DNA of 64,000 nucleotides from Acidobacteriota bacterium (GTDB taxonomy: Bacteria; Acidobacteriota; Polarisedimenticolia; J045), in NCBI GenBank assembly GCA_017994815.1, contig JAGOJY010000012.1, forward strand, positions 1 through 64,000. Direction: 5' to 3'. Each line of letters starts with the position of its first letter. Position 1 is the stretch's first letter. The position numbers and the translations under genes are program-made. Under the pieces are notes generated by a model, which was given only the letters and a program-made list of their open reading frames with translations, did not search any database and had not been told where the DNA came from. Of the stretch, positions 43,717-52,285 are shown piece by piece.

Positions 43717-44553
43717 CTAGCGCAGCAGCCCCAGGACGGCCTGCGCCGTCGAGTTGGCCTGCGCGAGGGCGGCCAGCCCGGTCTGGTTCAGGACCTGGTA
43801 CTTCGTCAGCGACACCACCTCCTCGGCGATGTTCGCGTCGCGGATCTGCGCCTCCGCCGACTTCAGGTTCTCCGCCTGGACCGTGATCACCGCCAGCGTG
43901 TGCTCGAGGCGATTGTAGTACGCACCCAGGTTGCCGCGGTCGGCGGAGACGTCATCGATCGCGGACTGGATCGCGACCAGTTCCGCCCGGGCGTCCGAGG
44001 CCGTCATCAGCGTGTCTGAAGCCAAGGACAGTCCGCTCGCGCTGACCGCGCTCGTTTGGAGCGTGATCCTGTCGTTAGCTGACGAGCCGGTACCGATCTG
44101 CACGTCGATGCTGGTTCCCGTCCCCGACAGCAGCTGCAGTCCGTTGAATTCGACAGTGTTGGCGATGCGGTCGATCTCGGACAGGATCTGGTTGTACTCG
44201 CCGTTGAGGGCGACCTTGGACGTCGAGCTGTCTTCACCCGACGTCTCGGACGCAGCCTGTTCCGCGATCGTCACCGCCCGTTGGAGCAGGTTGCCGATCT
44301 CGTTGAGCGCCGAGTCGGCGACGTTGATGACACCCAGGCCGTCGTTGGCATTGCGGACCGCCTGGTTGAGCGCCGCGATGTCGGCGCGCAGGTTTTCGGC
44401 AATCGCGAGACCTGCCGCGTCGTCCTTGGCGCCGTTGATGCGCAGGCCCGAGGCCAAGCGCACCATGGTGTTGCCCAGGCCGCGCTGGCTCGTGCTGAGG
44501 TAGTTCATCGAGTTCAGCGCACCGATGTTGGAGACAACCGAGAAATTCGCCAT
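43717..44553 (-). CDS. fliC: Flagellin
   Basis: A 278-residue flagellin made almost entirely of the conserved D0/D1 helices. N-terminal: NTMVRLASGLRINGAKDDAA, GLAIAENLRADIAALNQAVR, NANDGLGVINVADSALNEIG. C-terminal: ENLKSAEAQIRDANIAEEVV, SLTKYQVLNQTGLAALAQAN, ending AVLGLLR. The variable D2/D3 part is absent or reduced to a ~60-residue Ser/Thr-rich region, as in short flagellins. GAGGAGGG precedes the ATG; the in-frame ATG at 44598 would add 15 non-flagellin residues. A sigma-28-type promoter lies upstream, giving a ~130-base leader. No other flagellar gene (fliD, fliS, csrA) is adjacent. Confidence 0.95.
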   Translation of the reverse strand: MANFSVVSNIGALNSMNYLSTSQRGLGNTMVRLASGLRINGAKDDAAGLAIAENLRADIAALNQAVRNANDGLGVINVADSALNEIGNLLQRAVTIAEQAASETSGEDSSTSKVALNGEYNQILSEIDRIANTVEFNGLQLLSGTGTSIDVQIGTGSSANDRITLQTSAVSASGLSLASDTLMTASDARAELVAIQSAIDDVSADRGNLGAYYNRLEHTLAVITVQAENLKSAEAQIRDANIAEEVVSLTKYQVLNQTGLAALAQANSTAQAVLGLLR

Positions 44554-44690
44554 AGCGTGTCCCTCCTCGTCGGGCGGCCACCGCCGCCCGAGCGCCATGT
44601 CCCTGGCGCTTGTTCGGAAGCGCGCGCCGGGCTCCGCGACCGGTCGCGGCAGCGCACCGGAGTTCCCGTCACGCGGCTTCTCGCTCCGAC

Positions 44691-44717
44691 GTATCGGCCG
44701 CCAGGCGAGGCGGTTTA
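44691..44717 (-). promoter_or_regulatory. Sigma-28 (FliA) promoter of flagellin
   Basis: On the minus strand: TAAA, exactly 15 bases, then GCCGATAC. This matches the FliA consensus TAAA-N15-GCCGATAA at all but the last position. Immediately upstream is an A/T-tract (44718-44739, minus-strand A-rich), resembling an UP element and the only such tract in the neighbourhood. Confidence 0.85.
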
Positions 44718-44853
44718 TCTTTTTAGATATTTTTTTTCGAGAACACCGTTCCCGGATGTCGGCCGTCCGGAGGCGTTGACTTGACGATCAGCCCGTTTTC
44801 TAATTGCGTGTTCCCGCTCGCTGCCGCGTGCTCCCCGCACGCACGAGGTTGCC

Positions 44854-46053
44854 GTGGGTCGGTCAGCCCTCGCCATATCGCCGGTCGTTGCCCGTGTCCT
44901 TTGGCAGCGCCGGCGCGAGCTGGGCCTCAGCCTCCAGGAGGTCTCGGACCGCATGAGCGCGCTCGGGGAACCGCTCCCGGTCTCGTCGCTCGACCACATC
45001 GAGAAAGGCAAGTCCGAGCCCGGGGTGCGCCGGTTGTTCTACCTGCTCCGGCTGTACGGGGTCCCGGTCCAGATGGTCGCCGAGCTCGCGGAACTCGAGG
45101 AGGCTTCGATCGAGCCGCCGGTCGATATCCAGCCGGAAAAGGCCTACCGCGAAGGGCTCGAGCACCTCCAGCGCGGCGAGTTCCAACAAGGGCTCGCGTT
45201 CATGCTGGCGGTCCGCCACCGCCGGCCGGAAGGATCCCGCGGGAAAACGCTGCGGCAGCAGGCGACGCTGTCGTTCGCGATCGCGGCCCGCAATCTCGGC
45301 CGCTACAGGCTGGCGAACACGCTACTCGAAGAGCTGCTGTCCGAGGCGGTCGATCCGTCGGTGCTGGCCAACGTGCTCCTCGAAATGGGCACGGTGTGGT
45401 TCGCCCTCGGTTCGACCGAAGCCGCGCTGGCGTTCTACGGTCGGGCGAGTTCCTACATCCCCGCCGGCGACGACCGGATGCAGGGACTGCTCCAGCACCT
45501 CATGGGGCGGGTTCACCTGGTGCGCTCGGAACTGGATCAGGCGGACCAGCTCCTGCGGCGCGCGCTGGAGCTTTACCGCCGCGCGGGGGACACGCTCAAC
45601 GAGTCCAAGGCACGCCTCGTGATGGTCCAGCTCCTCGAAGCGCGCGGAAACCTGAAGGCGGCGATCGCGGAGGCGGATGCGGTCCGGGCCGGTGCCCAGC
45701 GCCGGCGCCAGGCGTTCCCCGCCATGATCGCGAGCCTCAGGAAAGGGCGGCTGTTGATCCAGGCCGGGCAGGCCGAGGAAGGACTCGGACTGCTCCGCGA
45801 AGCGCTGGCCGAGGCCGTGCGGATCGGCGATCGCGCGACCGAGTTCTTCGCGCATTACCACATCTGGAAAGCGTACGAGGCGACCGGCGATCCGGCGCGC
45901 GCCGCGGTCGCGCTCGAGTCGGCCCGCTACTACGTGCAGTTCGTCCAGGAGCACTCGCCCGAAGCCGTGGAGGTTCGCGCGTTCATCCCGAAGGGGCGGG
46001 TGCGCAGGACTCGCAAGAAGCCCGCTCGTCAACCCGCGCGGCGTCGTCGTTGA
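44854..46053 (+). CDS. Xre-type HTH regulator with TPR domain, copy 1
   Basis: A 399-residue protein with an N-terminal Cro/Xre helix-turn-helix (VARVLWQRRRELGLSLQEVS, SSLDHIEKGKSEPGVRRLFY) and a C-terminal superhelix of TPR-like repeats (LQRGEFQQGLAFMLAVRHR, NVLLEMGTVWFALGSTEAAL, QADQLLRRALELYRRAGDTL). It ends in a basic tail RRTRKKPARQPARRRR. This layout occurs in peptide-responsive RNPP regulators of Firmicutes and in many Acidobacteriota proteins of unknown signal. GTG start with GAGG about 5 bases upstream. Divergent from flagellin (300-base gap) and convergent with a paralogue. Confidence 0.85.
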   Translation: MGRSALAISPVVARVLWQRRRELGLSLQEVSDRMSALGEPLPVSSLDHIEKGKSEPGVRRLFYLLRLYGVPVQMVAELAELEEASIEPPVDIQPEKAYREGLEHLQRGEFQQGLAFMLAVRHRRPEGSRGKTLRQQATLSFAIAARNLGRYRLANTLLEELLSEAVDPSVLANVLLEMGTVWFALGSTEAALAFYGRASSYIPAGDDRMQGLLQHLMGRVHLVRSELDQADQLLRRALELYRRAGDTLNESKARLVMVQLLEARGNLKAAIAEADAVRAGAQRRRQAFPAMIASLRKGRLLIQAGQAEEGLGLLREALAEAVRIGDRATEFFAHYHIWKAYEATGDPARAAVALESARYYVQFVQEHSPEAVEVRAFIPKGRVRRTRKKPARQPARRRR

Positions 46054-46101
46054 GCAGCGGTTAGCGCATTCGGCAGCATCGCAGCCAGTCGGGTTCGCGA
46101 G

Positions 46102-46133
46102 TTGCGCGCCCGGCGAGTTGGCCGGCGGCGCAA
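46102..46133. terminator. Imperfect hairpin between convergent HTH-TPR genes
   Basis: TTGCGCGCCCGGC / GCCGGCGGCGCAA with a 6-base loop; 11 of 13 positions pair. It lies between the two convergent paralogues and could stop transcription from both sides. Confidence 0.4.
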
Positions 46134-46174
46134 TTCCGCTCCCCCGCGTGGCGAGTCGCAGGCACGAAGAGCTC

Positions 46175-47443
46175 TCAGCGAATACCGGGACCGATGCTGC
46201 GTCCGGCGCCACCGCTGCTGCAAGCCCTTTGGCGTGCCTCGCGATCCCCGTCCACGCGGCATTCGCGCGCTTCGGCGGCCTCGGGCGAACCAGACTCGAC
46301 GAAACCGACGAAGTACAGCGCAGCTTCGCGCTCCATCCGCGCGCGCTCGAGTTGGCCCAGAACCTCCGCCAGCTTCCACAGCCGGTAGTGGCAGCAGAAC
46401 CGCAGTTCGCGGTCATCCAAGTCGACCGCGATTGCAAACGCCTTCTGGATCGACGACTGCGCCGCGGCCGCGCCACCGCGCACCTGCTCGATCTCGCCGA
46501 TGAGCAGCCAGGCCTCGGCCTCCATGATCCGGTAGCGTTCGCGCTCGGCCATCGCCAGCACGTCCTTGGCCGAGGACAGCGCCTGCTCATGCTCGCCGGC
46601 CCGGTGCCGGAGTCGCGCGATCAGCAGGCGGTACTTGGCCTGGTGTTGCACGTCCGCGGCACGGACGAAGTGCTCGATGGCCTTGTTCGCGGCCTCCAGC
46701 GCACCATCGGTCTCCCCGAGCTGCGCGAGGCAATGCGCGCGCTGGCCGTGCACCCAGCCCCACGCGCGGTCGTCTCCGTGCAGGTGGACGGCGGCGCGGT
46801 CCGCGAACGCCAGGGCCGCTTCCACGCAACCCAACTCGTGCCAGACGGCCGCGGCGTGGATGAGCACGTTGACCAGGACTTCGGGTCGTGGCCCCTCGCG
46901 CAGCAGCTCTTCGGTCAGGCGCAGAGAGAGGGTCAACATGCCCATCTGGCGGACCATGATCGCGAAGCTGAGCATCGCCTTCTGCCGCACCAGGCGATCG
47001 GCCGCGCCGACCGACGCGTAGCGAACCCCCAGCACGCACGAGAGACCCTTGGCAACGTCGCCCTTCTGGAACGCCGCGATCCCGTCCCGCAGGAGCTGGT
47101 CCAGCGCGACGCCTGAGGGCACGTCCGTCCCGGCCGCCTCGAGTTCGAGCAGTTCGGCGACGTAGTCGAACGAGAGGTTGTAGATCTTGACCAGGGCGCG
47201 GAGCCGGAGCAGTCCCGGATCGGCTTTGCCGGCCTCGATCTTCTGCAGCGTCGGGGCCGGGATGACCTGGCCGTGCCGGGCGGCCTCGCGCGAGACCTGC
47301 CGGAGGGAAAAGCCGAGTTGCAGGCGACGTTCACGAAGCGTCTTGGCTACAAGGAGAGACGATTTCCTGGGCTCGTCCACGTCGGGAATAAACACTCCAA
47401 GCGCCGGAGAATTCAAGCGGTTTTCATCGAAATGCGGTCGCAC
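46175..47443 (-). CDS. Xre-type HTH regulator with TPR domain, copy 2
   Basis: A 422-residue paralogue of the 44854-46053 protein, aligned end to end by eye. The HTH is VAKTLRERRLQLGFSLRQVS and TLQKIEAGKADPGLLRLRAL, followed by VAELLELEA and TPR-like repeats (AFQKGDVAKGLSCVLGVRYA, GQRAHCLAQLGETDGALEAA, KDVLAMAERERYRIMEAEAW). The start is uncertain: the upstream limit is GTG 47443, with no good ribosome site, and GTG 47395 would begin just before the conserved region. Convergent with its paralogue. Confidence 0.82.
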   Translation of the reverse strand: MRPHFDENRLNSPALGVFIPDVDEPRKSSLLVAKTLRERRLQLGFSLRQVSREAARHGQVIPAPTLQKIEAGKADPGLLRLRALVKIYNLSFDYVAELLELEAAGTDVPSGVALDQLLRDGIAAFQKGDVAKGLSCVLGVRYASVGAADRLVRQKAMLSFAIMVRQMGMLTLSLRLTEELLREGPRPEVLVNVLIHAAAVWHELGCVEAALAFADRAAVHLHGDDRAWGWVHGQRAHCLAQLGETDGALEAANKAIEHFVRAADVQHQAKYRLLIARLRHRAGEHEQALSSAKDVLAMAERERYRIMEAEAWLLIGEIEQVRGGAAAAQSSIQKAFAIAVDLDDRELRFCCHYRLWKLAEVLGQLERARMEREAALYFVGFVESGSPEAAEARECRVDGDREARQRACSSGGAGRSIGPGIR

Positions 47444-47694
47444 GGAAGCGCGGTGCGCGCCAGGAAGTCCCAGGATCGTGTCTCCAAACGGATACGCCCA
47501 AGACGGTTCATATTTGTTCGTATCGCCCGCCTGGTTTCGGACCCCCCGATGAACTTATGTCCTACGCGCTGACCCTCTCGCCGTAGCTTTTCGGGGCACG
47601 CCGAAGGCGGAGCCCTGCGCGGACTGGGGAGGCCGGCGATTGCCGGCGGTCCGGGTCGGGAAACGATTGTGCCTGCCGCGCCGTGGAGGCCCCC

Positions 47695-50600
47695 GTGAGC
47701 AACGTCGCCCGGATTCTGCTTGCCGTTGTGCTCGTCGCGATCGCCGTGTTGTCGGCGAGCCCGCAGGCGATGGCCCAGTGCGGCCCACGCTACGTCGCGG
47801 CGAGCGGCAGCACCGATACCGGCAACAACTGCCTTTCCGCGGCCACGCCGTGCGCCACGATCAACCACGCGATCTCCGTGGCCTGCCCCAACGACGCGAT
47901 CCAGGTCGGCGAAGGCACGTACGTCGAGGACGTGCTGGTGGACCGCGCGCTGTTCGTCAACAGCTCGGGCGACAACGCGCAGACGATCCTGCGCGGGACC
48001 GGCGCGACCGACTCGGTGCGGATCCTGGAGAGCGGCACGACGCTCAACGGGTTCGCGGTTTCGGGGCCGACCGGCCACGCCTGCGTCAGGATCGGCGACG
48101 CCGCGCACCCCGGCGTCCGCAGCATCCAGATCAGCAACGACAACATCTCGGGCTGCACCGTCGGCGTGGTCGTGGACTCGGTCGGCACGACCGGCGATTG
48201 GGTCCGGATCAACGGCAACATCATCGCCAACCACGTGGCCGACGGGACGCCCGACGGCGGCACCGGCGTTTTGATCGTGGGCGGCGCGGGACGGGTCGAG
48301 GTCCGGCAGGACAACATCCAGAACAACGAGGGCGCCGGGGTCAAGCTGCTGGCGGGAGCCAACGACACCCTGTACGTGGCGGCGAACACGATGACCGGCA
48401 ACGGGCGCGGAGCACTGGCGACCGGCCGCGCCGCGATCGAGGCGCACGGCGCGGTCGACCTGCGGGTCGAAGGCAACTACGTCACCGGACACACCGGCGT
48501 GGCGGGCGACGACGGTCGCGGTCTTCTGATCGACGGCATCGACGGCGGGCAGGTCGTGTGCAACCAGTTCCGCGACAACGACTCGGGGCTCGAAGTGGCC
48601 GGGGTCGTCGACGAGTTGCAGGTTCTGCACAACCGCTTCGCCGCCCAGACCGGCAACGCCGTGCTGGTGCAGCCGGGGTCGGCTGCCGGCACGCACGTGA
48701 ACGAGACGCTGTTCGTCGGCAACGCCACGGCGGTCCGCAACCTGGACCCGACGCCGCTGGATGCGCGGCACTGCTGGTGGGGCAGCGCCGACGGCCCGAG
48801 CGGCGCGGGCGGCTCGGGCGACCCGGTCGTCGGGCCGCTCGACCTGAGCGAGATGGTCGCGCGGGCGCTGGAACCGGTGCTGGCGCGCGCCCCCGCGGTC
48901 GGCGGTTGGTCGCACGGCGCGGGCGCGGCGTGCTACGACACGCTGCAGCCGGCGATCGATGCCAACCCGACCGGCGGGCTGATCCTGGTTGGCAAGGGCG
49001 AGCTCCGCGGCCACGCGACGATCACCCGGCCGATGGCCCTCGAAGGGCTGCCGGGATTCGTCCTGTACGAGTGGTGCGGCGGGTGCCGGCCGAGCGTCAT
49101 CGACGGCACCCAGCTCAGCGGCGCGCGCACCCCGGCGCTGACGATCAGCAACGTCAGCGGCGTGCACCTGAAGAACCTGACGTTCCACGGCGCGGGCATG
49201 GGCTCGCCGCAGTGCTTCGGCGGCCACGAGGACAGCGAGATCGGCCTCGACCTGCAAAACGTGAAGAACTCGCTGTTCGAGTTCCTGGACTTCCGCGAGA
49301 ACGGGACGACCGACCTGCGGCTGTTCGGCGACTCGGACGACAACGTCATCGACGGCATCTACCTCGATGGCATGATCCGCGACGGCGACAACGAAGACCG
49401 CTGCGGGCACCGCTCGCGCGAGGGGATCCTGATCGACGGCGGCCCGCGGACCTGCGAGAGCGGTGCCGGGGCGTTCGCCGAGCGCAACCACGTCTTCAAC
49501 TCGCAGACGTACCACATCACGCGCTCGATCAAGCTGCGCTACGCGAGAGAGACCGAGATCGCGACGAGCGTCATCCACGGCGTGCCCAGCGACGAGTGGC
49601 CGGAGACCGACGCCGTCAACATCTGGATCGAGGCCTCCGACGACACCTGGATCCACGACAACCCGGAGATCGCCAACCGCGGCGTGCGCACCGCGATCAA
49701 GATCCTCGGCAGCCAGTCCTGCGAGGCCGCCGACAGCGCGCGCACGCTGATCGAGAACTCGACGATCAACATGATCGAGAACGGCGGGGTCGGGATCCAC
49801 TTCGCGCACGATGCCGGCAGCAACGGGGCGCCCCGGGACACGGCCGTGTCGTGTTCCACGATCGAGGGCGCGTGGACCGGCGTGGTGGCCGACTGGGTCG
49901 ACGGGAACCACGTCAGCCTGACCGACATCGTCGCCGACACGCACGGGGTGACGAACAACACCGCCGAGCCGCTCACGGTCGGCGACTCGTGGTGGGGCGA
50001 CCCCTCGGGCCCCTCGGGGGAGGGACCCGGCAGCGGGACCAGCGTCAGCGCCAACGTGCTCTACCCCGGATTCCTGACCTCTTCGGCGCGCGACGACGCC
50101 GACGTGGACGGGTACAGCGAGTGCCAGGGCGACAGCGACGACACGGATCCCGCGGTGAGCCCGAACGACATCTGCGACGGGAACGACAACGACCTCGACG
50201 GCAGCATCGACGAGGACTTCGTCCCGCAGGACACGAGCTGCGGAACCGGGCCGTGCTCGCGCACCGGCGCGACGTTCTGCTCGGCCGGGGCGGTCGGCGA
50301 CTCGTGTGAGCCGGGACAGCCGCTCGGCCCGACCGACGAGACCTGCGACAACGTGGACGACGACTGTGACGGTTCGACGGACGAGGAGTTCCCGACCACG
50401 CCGCGCAACTGCGGGGTCGGCGTGTGCGAAAGGACCGGCGGGACGGCCTGCGTCAACGGCCAGGTCGAGGACAGCTGCACCCCGGGCGACCCGCTGTCGC
50501 CCGACGACGCGACCTGCGATGGGCAGGACGACAACTGCAACGGCGCCAGCGACGAGGACTTCGTGCCCGGCCCGACATCCTGCGGCGTCGGCGTGTGCCA

Positions 50601-51417
50601 GTCCAGCGGCGTCAGCTCCTGTGACGGCGGCGTTTACAACGACACCTGCGTCCCCGGGCCGCCGCTGAACGAGGTGGACGACACCTGCGACGGGGTGGAC
50701 GACGACTGCGACGGGACGGCCGACGACGGCTACGTGGTGACGCCGACGTCGTGCGGCTTCGGTGCCTGCGCGCGAACGGGCGAGCTCGTTTGCGAGGGCG
50801 GGTCGGCCCACGACACGTGCGTGCCCGGCACGCCAGCGGCGCCGACCGACGAAATCTGCGACGGGCAGGACGACGACTGCGACGGGTCCACCGACGAGGA
50901 CTACACGACGACGACGACCGTGTGCGGGATCGGCACCTGCGCCCGGCTCGGCTGGCTCGTCTGCGAGGACGGCGATGTCGTCGAGGACTGCACGCCCGGC
51001 GAGCCGACGACCGAGATCTGCAACGGCGTGGACGACGACTGCGACGGCTCGGCCGACAACAACATCCCGGTGCCGTTCGGGCCGGTCGACCTGGCGCTGC
51101 GGACGCTGACCTCCAAATCGACGGAACTGACCTGGGCCCAGCCGGTGCCCGGCCCCGGCGCGCTGAGCGACCTGTTGCGCGGCATACTCGGTACGCTCGG
51201 CGCGGGCTACGCGACCTCGACGGAGCGCTGCCTGGCCGCGTACTACGAAGGCACGACGTGGCTGGACAAGGACACGCCGCTGCCCGGGGACGGGTACTGG
51301 TTCCTCGTGCGGGCGCGGAACTGCGCGGGCATCAGCAGCTACGACTCCGGCGACGACGCCGGTCTCGTCGGCTCGCGCGACCCCGGCATCGCCGCATCGC
51401 CCAACGCCTGCCCGTAA
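47695..51417 (+). CDS. Secreted beta-helix protein with MopE-like metal-binding repeats and C-terminal LTW/LVRA module
   Basis: A 1240-residue exported protein. Signal peptide (ILLAVVLVAIAVLSASPQAMA), then CGPRYVAASGSTDTGNNC and a long right-handed parallel beta-helix (to about residue 790) with repeated INGNIIANH, QDNIQNNEGAGV, DNNVIDGIYLDG-like rungs. Next are six MopE-type putative Ca/Cu-binding units (CDNVDDDCDGSTDEEF, CDGQDDNCNGASDEDF, CNGVDDDCDGSADNN). The last ~115 residues form a fibronectin-like module (TELTWAQP, YWFLVRARNCAGISSYDSG, ending SPNACP) related to the end of the FG-GAP protein. GGAGG lies 5 bases before GTG 47695; GTG 47683 is in frame. Probably a surface or secreted adhesin or carbohydrate-active protein. 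Confidence 0.85.
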   Translation: MSNVARILLAVVLVAIAVLSASPQAMAQCGPRYVAASGSTDTGNNCLSAATPCATINHAISVACPNDAIQVGEGTYVEDVLVDRALFVNSSGDNAQTILRGTGATDSVRILESGTTLNGFAVSGPTGHACVRIGDAAHPGVRSIQISNDNISGCTVGVVVDSVGTTGDWVRINGNIIANHVADGTPDGGTGVLIVGGAGRVEVRQDNIQNNEGAGVKLLAGANDTLYVAANTMTGNGRGALATGRAAIEAHGAVDLRVEGNYVTGHTGVAGDDGRGLLIDGIDGGQVVCNQFRDNDSGLEVAGVVDELQVLHNRFAAQTGNAVLVQPGSAAGTHVNETLFVGNATAVRNLDPTPLDARHCWWGSADGPSGAGGSGDPVVGPLDLSEMVARALEPVLARAPAVGGWSHGAGAACYDTLQPAIDANPTGGLILVGKGELRGHATITRPMALEGLPGFVLYEWCGGCRPSVIDGTQLSGARTPALTISNVSGVHLKNLTFHGAGMGSPQCFGGHEDSEIGLDLQNVKNSLFEFLDFRENGTTDLRLFGDSDDNVIDGIYLDGMIRDGDNEDRCGHRSREGILIDGGPRTCESGAGAFAERNHVFNSQTYHITRSIKLRYARETEIATSVIHGVPSDEWPETDAVNIWIEASDDTWIHDNPEIANRGVRTAIKILGSQSCEAADSARTLIENSTINMIENGGVGIHFAHDAGSNGAPRDTAVSCSTIEGAWTGVVADWVDGNHVSLTDIVADTHGVTNNTAEPLTVGDSWWGDPSGPSGEGPGSGTSVSANVLYPGFLTSSARDDADVDGYSECQGDSDDTDPAVSPNDICDGNDNDLDGSIDEDFVPQDTSCGTGPCSRTGATFCSAGAVGDSCEPGQPLGPTDETCDNVDDDCDGSTDEEFPTTPRNCGVGVCERTGGTACVNGQVEDSCTPGDPLSPDDATCDGQDDNCNGASDEDFVPGPTSCGVGVCQSSGVSSCDGGVYNDTCVPGPPLNEVDDTCDGVDDDCDGTADDGYVVTPTSCGFGACARTGELVCEGGSAHDTCVPGTPAAPTDEICDGQDDDCDGSTDEDYTTTTTVCGIGTCARLGWLVCEDGDVVEDCTPGEPTTEICNGVDDDCDGSADNNIPVPFGPVDLALRTLTSKSTELTWAQPVPGPGALSDLLRGILGTLGAGYATSTERCLAAYYEGTTWLDKDTPLPGDGYWFLVRARNCAGISSYDSGDDAGLVGSRDPGIAASPNACP

Positions 51418-51431
51418 TAGGAACAGCTGGC

Positions 51432-51472
51432 CACACCTGTCCCGGTGATCAGGCAAGACCGGGACAGGTGTG
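51432..51472. repeat. 15-bp perfect palindrome between convergent genes
   Basis: CACACCTGTCCCGGT / ACCGGGACAGGTGTG with an 11-base loop, between the ends of the beta-helix gene and the DUF4142 gene. It may serve as a bidirectional terminator, or be a REP-like element; it shares GGGACAG with the palindrome at 10042-10082. Confidence 0.8.
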
Positions 51473-51481
51473 TCACCCGTG

Positions 51482-52048
51482 TCACTTCTGGCCGACGTTC
51501 TCGCGCGTCTGCTTGATCAGCCTGAGGTGCTCGTGCAGGTCGGGCAACACGCGCTGGGCGAATGCGCGCAGGTCGGGATCGTCGCCCCGCTTCGCCTCGC
51601 GCTCGTACAGCTCGATCTGCTCCTCGTGGTGCCGGGTCATCAGCTGCAGGTACTCGCGGTCGAAGTCGGGGCCGGTGTACGGGAGCAGCTTGTCGACCAA
51701 CTCCTGGTGGTCCTTGTCCAGCGCCGCCGGGAAGGTCACGACCTTGGCGTCGGCCAAGACTTTCAGCTCTTCGTTCACGGTCTCGTGTTGATCCATCAAG
51801 CGCTGGGCGAGGATCCGCACGTCTTCCGAGGCGGCCTGCTTCTGCGCCACCTCGCCCAGGCGGACCTCGACCAGCCCGCCCATCGCCGCGTCGTTGAAGA
51901 ACTTCAGGTCGGCGCGTCCTTGAACGCGTCCGGTCACGCGGATCTCGGCGGGACCCGTCGCCCCGGTGCGGTTCACATCATCGGTCTGCGCGGCGCACGG
52001 CAGGGCGGTCGTCGCGAACGCCAGCGCCAGGATCATCGGCTTGCTCAT
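51482..52048 (-). CDS. Exported DUF4142 protein
   Basis: A 188-residue periplasmic protein: signal peptide (MSKPMILALAFATTALPCAA) and a DUF4142 ferritin-like four-helix domain (DLKFFNDAAMGGLVEVRLGE, AQRLMDQHETVNEELKVLAD, HQELVDKLLPYTGPDFDREY, LQLMTRHHEEQIELYEREAK). GAGG lies 6 bases upstream of the ATG. The family is widespread in envelopes of GC-rich bacteria, with no defined biochemical role; some are stress-induced. Single gene, convergent with the beta-helix gene. Confidence 0.88.
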   Translation of the reverse strand: MSKPMILALAFATTALPCAAQTDDVNRTGATGPAEIRVTGRVQGRADLKFFNDAAMGGLVEVRLGEVAQKQAASEDVRILAQRLMDQHETVNEELKVLADAKVVTFPAALDKDHQELVDKLLPYTGPDFDREYLQLMTRHHEEQIELYEREAKRGDDPDLRAFAQRVLPDLHEHLRLIKQTRENVGQK

Positions 52049-52285
52049 GGGAAACCTCGAAGGCAGGCCCGTCGGATTCGGGCAGACTTGCTCTCGACGG
52101 GCTCGCGGGGGACCGGCCGGCCGCCCCACACGGACTGATGATGCCGAGTTCCCGCGGCAGACGCCATGAGCCCGCCATGCGCACGCGACGGCCGGGACGC
52201 GCGCGGCTGGAGGTGTCGCTCGGCCTCGGGTCCTCGACAGCGAGCGGCGCCCCGGCTGAAATCGGCTGACGCATAATCGCCGGCG

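Noticed and set aside
44719..44741. T-rich tract as an intrinsic terminator
   Set aside because: The stem TATCT/AGATA is only 5 bp and A/T-rich, and the tract sits directly upstream of the sigma-28 promoter, so an UP-element role is more likely.
47413..51456. 1347-residue open frame antisense to the beta-helix gene
   Set aside because: Same reason: low-complexity Val/Arg/Ala shadow of a conserved, signal-peptide-bearing gene on the plus strand.
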